The translations under genes were made by a program, and so were the position numbers. Of a DNA stretch of 5,049 nt, positions 1-5,049 are shown piece after piece (the first letter of the stretch is position 1; each line of letters begins with the position of its first letter). The notes under the pieces were generated by a model. It was given only the letters and a program-made list of their open reading frames with translations. It made no database searches and was not told where the DNA came from. The DNA comes from Acidobacteriota bacterium. GTDB lineage: Bacteria; Acidobacteriota; Blastocatellia; Pyrinomonadales; Pyrinomonadaceae. The DNA is taken from contig JABFSB010000407.1 of NCBI GenBank assembly GCA_013140875.1, positions 1-5,049 of the forward strand, given 5' to 3'.

Positions 1-672
1 TCGCACGCGCCCAACCTCGACGCCAAGATCGAAAGCGTCACGCTCGCCGATCATCATCAGGTTCAACGCCCTCGCCTGTGAAACAAGCACGACGGTACCG
101 ATCACAGAAACCGCGAACGCCAGATAGACTCCGTTTTGTGTCGATTGCGATAGATCGCCGAGCAGCCAGAATGTAAAGCTTCGTAATTTTGCCGCATCAA
201 GCAAACTCGCTAGCATCACGATGACGGACGACAGAAACGTCGTGACGATAACACCCGCAAGCACGAGCCTTTCCACGTTCATACCAGCCCGGCTTCGTGC
301 GATTCCGTAAACGGCGAACGTAGCGGCACCTGCACCGACAAACGCCAGCACCGGCCGTGACCATTCAAAATTCTCAAAGAACACAAAAGCGAGCATTGTA
401 CCCAACGCCGCACCGTTCGAAACACCAAGCAAATAAGGCTCGGCCAGCGGATTCCGAAGCAGCGATTGCAGCCCGGCACCGGCTGCCGCAAGACTTGCCC
501 CGACACACGCCGCCAACAAAACACGCGGTATCCGAATGTCGAAAAGTATCGCCCGATGTTCATTGCTCAACTCAAAAAACGCAAGTCTTTCGCTTCCTAA
601 TCCGACGGCCAAAACAAGAGAAACGCCGAGCCCGCCGATCAGGAGCAATGCAGTTTTGATTCTTCGATCCAA
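1..672 (-). CDS. btuC: BtuC/FecCD-type permease, vitamin B12 ABC importer (partial)
   Basis: Integral membrane subunit of a type II ABC importer, probably moving cobalamin from periplasm to cytoplasm. The visible 224 residues are the N-terminal two thirds of a family usually about 330-350 long; the rest lies left of the window. FecCD hallmarks appear in order: RIPR (47-50), a GASLAAAGAGLQ stretch (58-69), NPLAEPYLLGVSNGA (74-88), FWLLGDLS (168-175) and IGERDAFDLGV (207-217), the cytoplasmic coupling region that contacts the ATPase. Several long hydrophobic helices are evident, the first at about 7-25. An in-frame TAA at 685-687 caps the frame. No ATG or GTG was found near the family's usual N-terminus, so TTG at 672 is chosen; TTG at 648 is the next option. 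No Shine-Dalgarno sequence precedes it. It follows the binding-protein gene by 40 bases and should share its riboswitch. The B12 substrate is inferred from that riboswitch; the fold alone would also fit iron-siderophore or haem uptake. Confidence 0.93.
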   Translation of the reverse strand, partial: MDRRIKTALLLIGGLGVSLVLAVGLGSERLAFFELSNEHRAILFDIRIPRVLLAACVGASLAAAGAGLQSLLRNPLAEPYLLGVSNGAALGTMLAFVFFENFEWSRPVLAFVGAGAATFAVYGIARSRAGMNVERLVLAGVIVTTFLSSVIVMLASLLDAAKLRSFTFWLLGDLSQSTQNGVYLAFAVSVIGTVVLVSQARALNLMMIGERDAFDLGVEVGRVR

Positions 673-677
673 ATCAG

Positions 678-705
678 TTATTCGTTATTCGCTTTTCGTT
701 ATTCC
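678..705. repeat. Four-unit heptamer tandem repeat
   Basis: Plus-strand units are TTATTCG (678-684), TTATTCG (685-691), CTTTTCG (692-698) and TTATTCC (699-705). The array fills most of the 40-base gap between the binding-protein stop and the permease TTG start. On the transcribed strand it reads as A-rich units of the GAATAAC type with no Shine-Dalgarno match. It could be a degenerate copy of a dispersed intergenic repeat or local slippage; the sequence alone does not decide. Confidence 0.75.
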
Positions 706-712
706 GAAAAAA

Positions 713-1621
713 CTATCGCTCACTCCTCAACTGCTCAGCGATCTTTTCAAGTGCGTCCACCACGCGCGGACCGGGCCGAGATAACAGGTCCGCGTTTATT
801 TTGAATACGCGGCCGTTCTTAACGGCGGGCGAATTTCGAAAAGCTTCGTTGGGTTCGCGGTTGTTATCGCTTTCAGAAATAACGATTACATCGGGATTCA
901 TTGCCAATGCAGTTTCACGACTTATTTTCGGATACGCCGTCGCAAGATCGGCAGTTGCCGAAACGCCGCCGGCCCGGGCAATGATGTCCGTGATATACGA
1001 TTCCCGGCCGATCGTGTATAGCGAATCTTTATCGATCTGCACAAACACCTTCGGCAGACTTCCGTAAACAATCGGCCCGCGTGCTTCGGCGGCCCGTTTC
1101 TTTAGGTTTTGGACCAGCGTTTCGGCCTTATCTTTTTTTCCCAGAATGTTGCCGATTTGTTCGATGCTTCGGTAGATATCGTCGAGACTATTCGGATTCG
1201 TCACAAATACCGCGATCTTCTGTTCAGCGAGAGTTTTTGTAAACGCCTCAAGCTGCGATGCGGTCGAAACGAAAACTATCTGCGGCTTGATCGCAACGAT
1301 CGATTCGATATTCGGTTTCTGCGTATCGCTGACCTTGCGAATATTTTTTGCTTCCGTCGGATAGTTACAAAACGTCGTCACCCCGACCAGTTTGTCGCCC
1401 GCTCCGACGGCAAAGATAATTTCGGTCAGGTTAGGCGCCAGCGAAACAACGCTGTCTACGTTCTCCGGCAAGCTGATCGTTTTTCCAAGGTCGTCGGTAA
1501 AGTTTCGTTGTTTGACCTCGCGAGGCGGCGGAACGTTGCGGTAACACGAACCAACGCCGCCCGCCGTTAAGAAAATGAGAAGGCAGGCCGCCGATAATCT
1601 AAGTTGTTTCAATACGTTCAT
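713..1621 (-). CDS. btuF: BtuF-like cobalamin-binding lipoprotein of an ABC importer
   Basis: Periplasmic (Peripla_BP_2/TroA-like) substrate-binding protein that would capture cobalamin and hand it to the permease encoded next. With the start at ATG 1621 it has 302 residues, normal for the family. Residues 1-25 form a signal peptide (basic start, hydrophobic core AACLLIFLTA) ending in a GVGSC lipobox, so Cys26 is the likely lipidated residue and membrane anchor. The binding domain spans about 53-285: the opening VVSLAPNLTEIIFAVGAGDK (58-77) and LVGVTTFCNYP, then IKPQIVFVS (111-119), a long backbone helix region near 145-180, and the closing NPDVIVIS and LLSRPGPRVVDALEKIA. The open frame continues 80 codons upstream to 1861, but that part is the riboswitch and terminator and looks non-coding. 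The only ribosome-site candidate is AGGG at 1634-1637, rather far from the ATG and inside the terminator stem. B12 specificity is inferred from the riboswitch. Confidence 0.94.
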   Translation of the reverse strand: MNVLKQLRLSAACLLIFLTAGGVGSCYRNVPPPREVKQRNFTDDLGKTISLPENVDSVVSLAPNLTEIIFAVGAGDKLVGVTTFCNYPTEAKNIRKVSDTQKPNIESIVAIKPQIVFVSTASQLEAFTKTLAEQKIAVFVTNPNSLDDIYRSIEQIGNILGKKDKAETLVQNLKKRAAEARGPIVYGSLPKVFVQIDKDSLYTIGRESYITDIIARAGGVSATADLATAYPKISRETALAMNPDVIVISESDNNREPNEAFRNSPAVKNGRVFKINADLLSRPGPRVVDALEKIAEQLRSER

Positions 1622-1680
1622 CAAACAAAAATGCCCTGTTTTTCGCAAGTCTAAAACATAGACGGGAAAAACAGGGCATT
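1622..1680 (-). terminator. Intrinsic terminator, riboswitch expression platform
   Basis: Arms at 1666-1680 and 1630-1644 form a perfect 15-bp stem (AATGCCCTGTTTTTC with its complement). The loop carries a small inner GTCTA/TAGAC stem (1649-1653 and 1659-1663). On the minus-strand transcript the stem is followed by a U-rich run (TTTTTGTTTG counting the end of the arm) that stops directly at the btuF-like ATG (1621). Sitting between a cobalamin riboswitch and its target gene, it is the likely off-switch: with ligand bound, transcription should end here. Confidence 0.9.
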
Positions 1681-1737
1681 CGAAATACCGTGTTTGCCTC
1701 GATGTTTTGACGCGAAACATACGAACCGGCAAAAAGT

Positions 1738-1855
1738 TTTTGGAAGGGCTCTCTGACTCAAAAAGCTGGCAATTTGCAGCTAATTTCACAGTGACGCGAT
1801 CGTGCGGGATTCTCACCCGGCTTACCCCCTCATCGGCTGCCGATATTAAGACAGC
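1738..1855 (-). ncRNA. Cobalamin (B12) riboswitch aptamer
   Basis: Leader of the B12 importer operon. The minus strand contains the conserved cobalamin aptamer core: an ATCGG/CCGAT hairpin, GAGGGGGTAA, the segment GCCGGGTGAGAATCCCGC (1804-1821), then GATCGCGTCACTGTGA (about 1786-1801), a small AGCTG/CAGCT hairpin, and a B12-box-like AGTCAGAGAGCCCTTCC (1742-1758). These match the known order of cobalamin riboswitch elements; the B12 box is somewhat degenerate. Placement upstream of a binding protein and FecCD permease, with a terminator following, is the classical arrangement. The outer ends are approximate because the P1 closing stem was not resolved by eye. Confidence 0.9.
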
Positions 1856-1881
1856 TCGCAAAGACTATTCGAAATAACAAA

Positions 1882-1916
1882 GAGCAAGTGCCCGATTATG
1901 ACGTTTGCACTCGCTC
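1882..1916. repeat. Inverted repeat overlapping the B12 operon promoter
   Basis: Two 10-base arms, 1882-1891 and 1907-1916, are complementary at nine positions with a 15-base spacer; the mismatch becomes a G-U pair in minus-strand RNA. One arm lies in the promoter spacer and the other near the expected transcription start, with the -10 hexamer in the loop. It could be a regulator's operator, or chance. Confidence 0.5.
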
Positions 1917-1924
1917 AAAGTCAA
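1895..1924 (-). promoter_or_regulatory. Sigma70-like promoter of the B12 importer operon
   Basis: On the minus strand TTGACT (1919-1924) and CATAAT (1895-1900) each match the -35 and -10 consensus at five of six bases, with an 18-base spacer. Transcription would start near 1888, about 30 bases before the riboswitch core and about 265 bases before the btuF-like ATG, a sensible length for a riboswitch plus terminator leader. No equally good promoter was found by eye for the divergent ABC gene in the remaining intergenic sequence to 1998. Confidence 0.65.
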
Positions 1925-1998
1925 CGTGCGGCGTGCAGTCCATTTTTCTGAACTATTTGTGGCGTCCTGCGTAATTCTTAACCTGACGGACAATATTT

Positions 1999-2688
1999 AT
2001 GCTCGAAGCGAGAAACCTTTCAAAAACTTACTCAAGTGACGGGGTCGAATACGAAGCTCTGAAAAACGTAAATCTTTCGGTTGCCGATGGCGATTGCCTT
2101 GCGATCGTCGGCAAATCCGGCAGCGGAAAATCGACCCTGATGCACTTGCTCGCATGTCTCGACTCACCGACCGCGGGCAGCGTTCTTGTTGATGGCGGCG
2201 ACACATCCCGGCTTTCGGAAAAGGCGAAAAATACTCTCCGAAACCGGAAGTTCGGCTTTGTATTCCAGCAATTTTTCTTAAATGGCCGCGACACGGTTTT
2301 TGAAAATATTGTCCTGCCGATGCGTATTCGCGGAGCTTCTTACGCGCAGCTTGTGGCCGACGCTGACGAAGCGATTGCCGCCGTCAGACTGAGTGACAAG
2401 TCCTTCAAGAAAGCCAAAGACCTCTCCGGCGGCGAGAAACAGCGCGTATGCATCGCCCGAGCGCTTATCGGCAAACCTCAGGTGATCTTTGCCGACGAAC
2501 CGACTGGAAACCTCGATTCCACAACCGGTACCGCCGTCGAGGACATGCTCTTTCAAATGAACCGTGAAAAAGGCATTACACTGGTCGTTGTCACGCACGA
2601 TGAGGACCTTGCAAACAAATGTTCGCGCATTATCGAGATGAAGGACGGACAGATAATTTCAGATAAGGCAACGGAGGCCGCATCATGA
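1999..2688 (+). CDS. LolD/MacB-type ABC transporter ATPase
   Basis: Cytoplasmic ATP-binding subunit that would power the FtsX-type permease encoded next. Its 229 residues are full length for this family. All motifs are intact: Walker A GKSGSGKST (38-46), Q-loop glutamine in GFVFQQ (Q90), signature LSGGEKQR (142-149), Walker B with D166-E167 in VIFADEPTG, D-loop NLDS (171-174) and switch histidine H200 in VVVTHD. The DEPTGNLDS wording is typical of the MacB/LolD/FtsE group that drives mechanotransmission-type transporters. The ATG at 1999 has a weak GGA (1988-1990) at good spacing, and the protein begins with the usual LEARNLSKTY strand, so the start is secure. Its stop overlaps the permease start (ATGA), indicating translational coupling. 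Possible jobs are lipoprotein trafficking, export of peptides or drugs, or envelope signalling; substrate unknown. Confidence 0.95.
   Translation: MLEARNLSKTYSSDGVEYEALKNVNLSVADGDCLAIVGKSGSGKSTLMHLLACLDSPTAGSVLVDGGDTSRLSEKAKNTLRNRKFGFVFQQFFLNGRDTVFENIVLPMRIRGASYAQLVADADEAIAAVRLSDKSFKKAKDLSGGEKQRVCIARALIGKPQVIFADEPTGNLDSTTGTAVEDMLFQMNREKGITLVVVTHDEDLANKCSRIIEMKDGQIISDKATEAAS
2673..2677 (+). promoter_or_regulatory. Strong ribosome binding site of the FtsX-type permease
   Basis: GGAGG sits seven bases before the ATG at 2685, inside the last codons of the ATPase gene. It fixes the permease start and supports coupled translation. It is the clearest Shine-Dalgarno sequence in the window and contrasts with the weak or absent sites of the two B12 importer genes. 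Confidence 0.85.
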
Positions 2689-3962
2689 AGACCTGGGACC
2701 TAATCCGCACATCCAATCGGAACCTGTTCCGCAACAAGCTTCGAACATTCCTCACAGTGATGGCCATTTTTGTCGGGTCGTTCACGCTGACGATGACGAA
2801 CGGCCTTGGCGACGGCATGCGCGATTACGTCGAGAGCCAGGTGAAAAACATCGAAGGCGACCGAGCCATCATTGTCCGAAAAAAGGTAGAGCGGCCGGCT
2901 GGCGGCCCGCGGGCAGGAGCGCCACAGGAATACAAGGAATCGTCCGGCGACGAAAGCGAGTTGGATTTCGACCCAAATTCGATGCTCCTGACGCAATCAC
3001 AGATCGATTCCGCCGTCCGCGGACTCAAAGGTGTGAAGGGCGTGACGCCGCGTTACAACTTCAAAGCCGAGTACATCACAATGGATGGCAAAAAAAGCTA
3101 CAAAGCCGAGATCGGGATGCTTTCCGAAGGCATTACCGCAAAGACCGATGCCGGCAAACCGTTGAGCGGCCCTAACCAAATAGTGATCCCGTCCGGCCTT
3201 GCGCGAGAACTCGACCCTGAGATAGTTAATTTAGTGGGAAAGACCGTCACCGTCGGCTACAAACTGCCCGACGGAACGATGAAGACCGTTCCGCTCGAGA
3301 TCGCCGGTGTGGCGACAAAGGGTTTCATGACCAATTACAGCTCTTTCGTCGGAGCAGAAACAGCGCGAAAACTGCACGCCGAGCAAAAGACCGCCTCGGG
3401 GCCGGATCAATTTATCGCGTTCACAATCGAAATGGAGACCAGCGACGCCGCAGCGATAGCAGCGGTCAAAGAAGAACTTTCGGCTAAAGGCTTCGAAGCC
3501 GATACGATAGCGGATAATGACAAGCGGACATATGACGCGATCGGAATATTTAAGACCGGCATGAACTTGTTCGCGTTGGTCGCATTGCTCGCAGCATCTT
3601 TTGGGATCATCAACACGCTGGTCATCGCCGTACTCGAGCGAACAAAAGAGATAGGACTACAAAAAGCACTGGGAATGGGACGCGGAAAGATCTTTGCGAT
3701 ATTCTCGCTCGAATCGGTCTTAATAGGTTTCTGGGGTGCGGTGCTTGGAACTTTGGGCGGCATCGCGACAGGCTTGATCGCGAACAAAGTACTTGTTGCC
3801 GCGTACGCCGAATCGTTCGAAGGCTTCAGCCTTTTCGCGTTCAAGCCACTGTCGATCACGCTGGTAATTCTTCTCGTGTGCGCGATCGCGTTTGTCGCAG
3901 GCGTGATGCCTGCGATCCGAGCTAGCAGGCTGAACCCGATCGAATCGCTGCGATACGAATAG
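2685..3962 (+). CDS. MacB/FtsX-type ABC transporter permease
   Basis: Inner-membrane subunit of a type VII (mechanotransmission) ABC transporter, partner of the preceding ATPase. Its 425 residues show the four-helix plan: TM1 about 20-42, a large extracytoplasmic MacB-type domain about 43-290, then the FtsX domain with TM2 (about 292-316), TM3 (about 338-365) and TM4 (about 388-411). Family signatures are the N-terminal NRNLFRNKLRTFLTVMAI (11-28), ERTKEIGLQKALGMGRGKI (318-336), which docks on the ATPase, and the C-terminal PAIRASRLNPIESLRYE (409-425). Residues 66-98 form a charged, Pro/Gly-rich insert that looks disordered. In MacB the ATPase is fused to the permease; here they are separate, as in many two-gene systems. 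No MacA-like adaptor or outer-membrane partner lies nearby, so the substrate is open. The gene ends one base before the convergent amidase. Confidence 0.95.
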   Translation: MKTWDLIRTSNRNLFRNKLRTFLTVMAIFVGSFTLTMTNGLGDGMRDYVESQVKNIEGDRAIIVRKKVERPAGGPRAGAPQEYKESSGDESELDFDPNSMLLTQSQIDSAVRGLKGVKGVTPRYNFKAEYITMDGKKSYKAEIGMLSEGITAKTDAGKPLSGPNQIVIPSGLARELDPEIVNLVGKTVTVGYKLPDGTMKTVPLEIAGVATKGFMTNYSSFVGAETARKLHAEQKTASGPDQFIAFTIEMETSDAAAIAAVKEELSAKGFEADTIADNDKRTYDAIGIFKTGMNLFALVALLAASFGIINTLVIAVLERTKEIGLQKALGMGRGKIFAIFSLESVLIGFWGAVLGTLGGIATGLIANKVLVAAYAESFEGFSLFAFKPLSITLVILLVCAIAFVAGVMPAIRASRLNPIESLRYE

Positions 3963-3963
3963 G

Positions 3964-5049
3964 TTATACGGCGGTTGGCAAAAACTTGGGCGCCCGTCGA
4001 GCTTTTGTGGTTTGTTCGAACGAGTACGCCAGTCTGATCAGCGTGGGTTCGGTGTAAGCCTTACCGAAGAAAGAAATGCCGATCGGCAGATCGTGAACGA
4101 ATCCGGCCGGCACCGTAATGTTCGGATATCCGGCGGCGGCCGCAAGCGACGACGTGCCGATATACGCGCTGCCGCAGTCGCCGTTGACGGTGTCGATCAT
4201 CCACGTCGGCGCATTTGCCGGGCCGACGATAGCGTCCAGCTTATTCTTGTCAACGACCTCGTCGATGCCTTCTTCCCTCGTATATTTCCGCGAAGTCGTC
4301 AACGCGTCAAGATATTCTTTCTCGCTCAGCGGTCCTTTTTTCGCACACATCTCGAACAGGCTTTGTTTGAAATACGGCATTTCTTTTGCGGCGTTGTCGT
4401 TGTTGAACTTGATCAGATCGTTCAAAGTCTTATGTCGCGAGCCACGTGCGGCGAGATATTTTTCAAGGCCGTCCTTGAACTCATACTGAAGCACGAGGAA
4501 CTCCGCGTCGCCGAATTTCTTCATGTTCGGAAACTTCACGTCGATCAGCTCGGCCCCGGCCTTTTTCATAACTTCGAGCGCCGCGTTCATCACGCCGTCC
4601 ACGACCGGCTTTTGGCCCCAATAGTCACGGGCAACGCCGATCCGCGCACCGCGAAGGCCATCTTTGATCAACGAAGTCGCGTATGAGACGCGCTCACGCC
4701 GTTTTCCGCCGTTGGCCGTCACGTTGTCGTTCGGGTCCGAGGCGTCCAAAACATCAAGGAGTACGGCGGCATCCGCAACGGTCCGGCACATTGGCCCCGC
4801 AGTGTCTTGCGACGCCGATATAGGAATGATGCCGCTGCGTGAGACGACGCCGACCGTCGGTTTAATTCCAACGATTCCGCAGATCGAAGACGGACAAACG
4901 ATCGAACCGTCAGTCTCGGTTCCGATGCCGATCGCGGCAAGGTTTGCGGCAATGGCCGAACCTGTTCCCGACGACGAGCCGCACGGATTGCGGTCCAGCA
5001 CATATGGATTACGTGTCTGCCCGCCGCGTCCCGACCAGCCGCTGATCGA
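3964..5049 (-). CDS. Amidase-signature-family amidase (N-terminus outside window)
   Basis: Ser-cisSer-Lys hydrolase that cleaves amide bonds. The visible 361 residues are the C-terminal part of a protein probably about 500 long. The frame stays open to the window edge, starting SISGWSGRGGQTRNPYVLDR, so a GTG at 5001 is internal and not the start. The cis-serine lies in PCGSSSGTGS (codon 4975-4977) and the nucleophile in GTETDGSIVCPS (codon 4903-4905), 24 residues apart as in fatty acid amide hydrolase. The catalytic lysine should be upstream, outside the window. The C-terminal half carries GPANAPTW, an alanine-rich helix then AGYPNITVPAG, and LPIGISFFGKAYTEPTLIRLAYSFEQ, typical of stand-alone amidases. 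GatA of the tRNA amidotransferase is the main alternative, but no gatB or gatC is visible and the C-terminus looks more like independent, often exported, amidases. Substrate unknown. Confidence 0.94.
   Translation of the reverse strand, partial: SISGWSGRGGQTRNPYVLDRNPCGSSSGTGSAIAANLAAIGIGTETDGSIVCPSSICGIVGIKPTVGVVSRSGIIPISASQDTAGPMCRTVADAAVLLDVLDASDPNDNVTANGGKRRERVSYATSLIKDGLRGARIGVARDYWGQKPVVDGVMNAALEVMKKAGAELIDVKFPNMKKFGDAEFLVLQYEFKDGLEKYLAARGSRHKTLNDLIKFNNDNAAKEMPYFKQSLFEMCAKKGPLSEKEYLDALTTSRKYTREEGIDEVVDKNKLDAIVGPANAPTWMIDTVNGDCGSAYIGTSSLAAAAGYPNITVPAGFVHDLPIGISFFGKAYTEPTLIRLAYSFEQTTKARRAPKFLPTAV

Noticed and set aside
357..659. Plus-strand and off-frame minus-strand frames within the permease region (including 279-563)
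   Set aside because: The third minus-strand frame carries all FecCD motifs continuously, so the others are shadows.
1109..1570. 153-codon plus-strand frame opposite the binding-protein gene
   Set aside because: Antisense shadow of a well-supported gene; rich in Arg, Phe and Asp with no family resemblance or ribosome site.
1622..1861. Long 382-residue version of the binding protein starting at 1861
   Set aside because: The first 80 codons coincide with a cobalamin riboswitch and an intrinsic terminator and have no protein character; a clear lipoprotein signal peptide starts at 1621.
1882..1916. Reading the promoter dyad as a minus-strand terminator
   Set aside because: The trailing sequence is only moderately U-rich, no minus-strand gene in the window ends upstream of it, and it overlaps a good promoter, so an operator-like or chance dyad is more likely.
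3407..3859. 150-codon minus-strand frame inside the FtsX-type permease
   Set aside because: Low-complexity Ser/Ala/Ile-rich shadow opposite conserved transmembrane helices of the real gene.
4012..4686. 224-codon plus-strand frame opposite the amidase
   Set aside because: Composition is arginine-rich and without recognisable domains, and it lies wholly antisense to a strong amidase gene. It is a shadow frame.
1..5049. CRISPR arrays, tRNA or rRNA genes, insertion sequences, phage or defence genes
   Set aside because: No spaced direct repeats, cloverleaf structures, transposase motifs or phage-like proteins were seen on either strand.

Overview
This window reads as ordinary chromosomal DNA of a Gram-negative-type bacterium with roughly balanced base composition and no mobile elements. 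An Acidobacteriota-like source (Blastocatellia/Pyrinomonadaceae style) is my best guess. It rests on the general look of the proteins, a lipoprotein-type B12-binding protein, a MacB-like exporter and a secreted-type amidase, and it is inference, not proof.

Left part (1-1924, minus strand): a vitamin B12 uptake operon read right to left. A sigma70-like promoter (1895-1924) drives a leader holding a cobalamin riboswitch (about 1738-1855) and an intrinsic terminator (1622-1680). These precede a BtuF-like substrate-binding lipoprotein (713-1621) and a BtuC/FecCD-type permease (1-672, running off the left edge). When cobalamin is plentiful the riboswitch should favour the terminator and shut the importer off. 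The matching BtuD-type ATPase is probably just outside the window. The open frame of the binding protein runs back through the whole riboswitch, so an automatic caller could place the start about 80 codons too early.

Middle (1999-3962, plus strand): a divergently transcribed two-gene ABC exporter. A LolD/MacB-type ATPase overlaps by ATGA with a MacB/FtsX-type permease that has a strong ribosome binding site. No periplasmic adaptor gene is visible.

Right part (3964-5049, minus strand): the C-terminal two thirds of an amidase-signature-family hydrolase, convergent with the permease and separated from it by a single base.

No tRNA, rRNA, CRISPR array or insertion sequence is visible. I see no convincing new biological system. 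The most interesting material is the compact B12 leader (promoter dyad, riboswitch, candidate antiterminator, and a terminator ending at the start codon) and a four-unit heptamer repeat that fills the gap where the permease's ribosome binding site should be.
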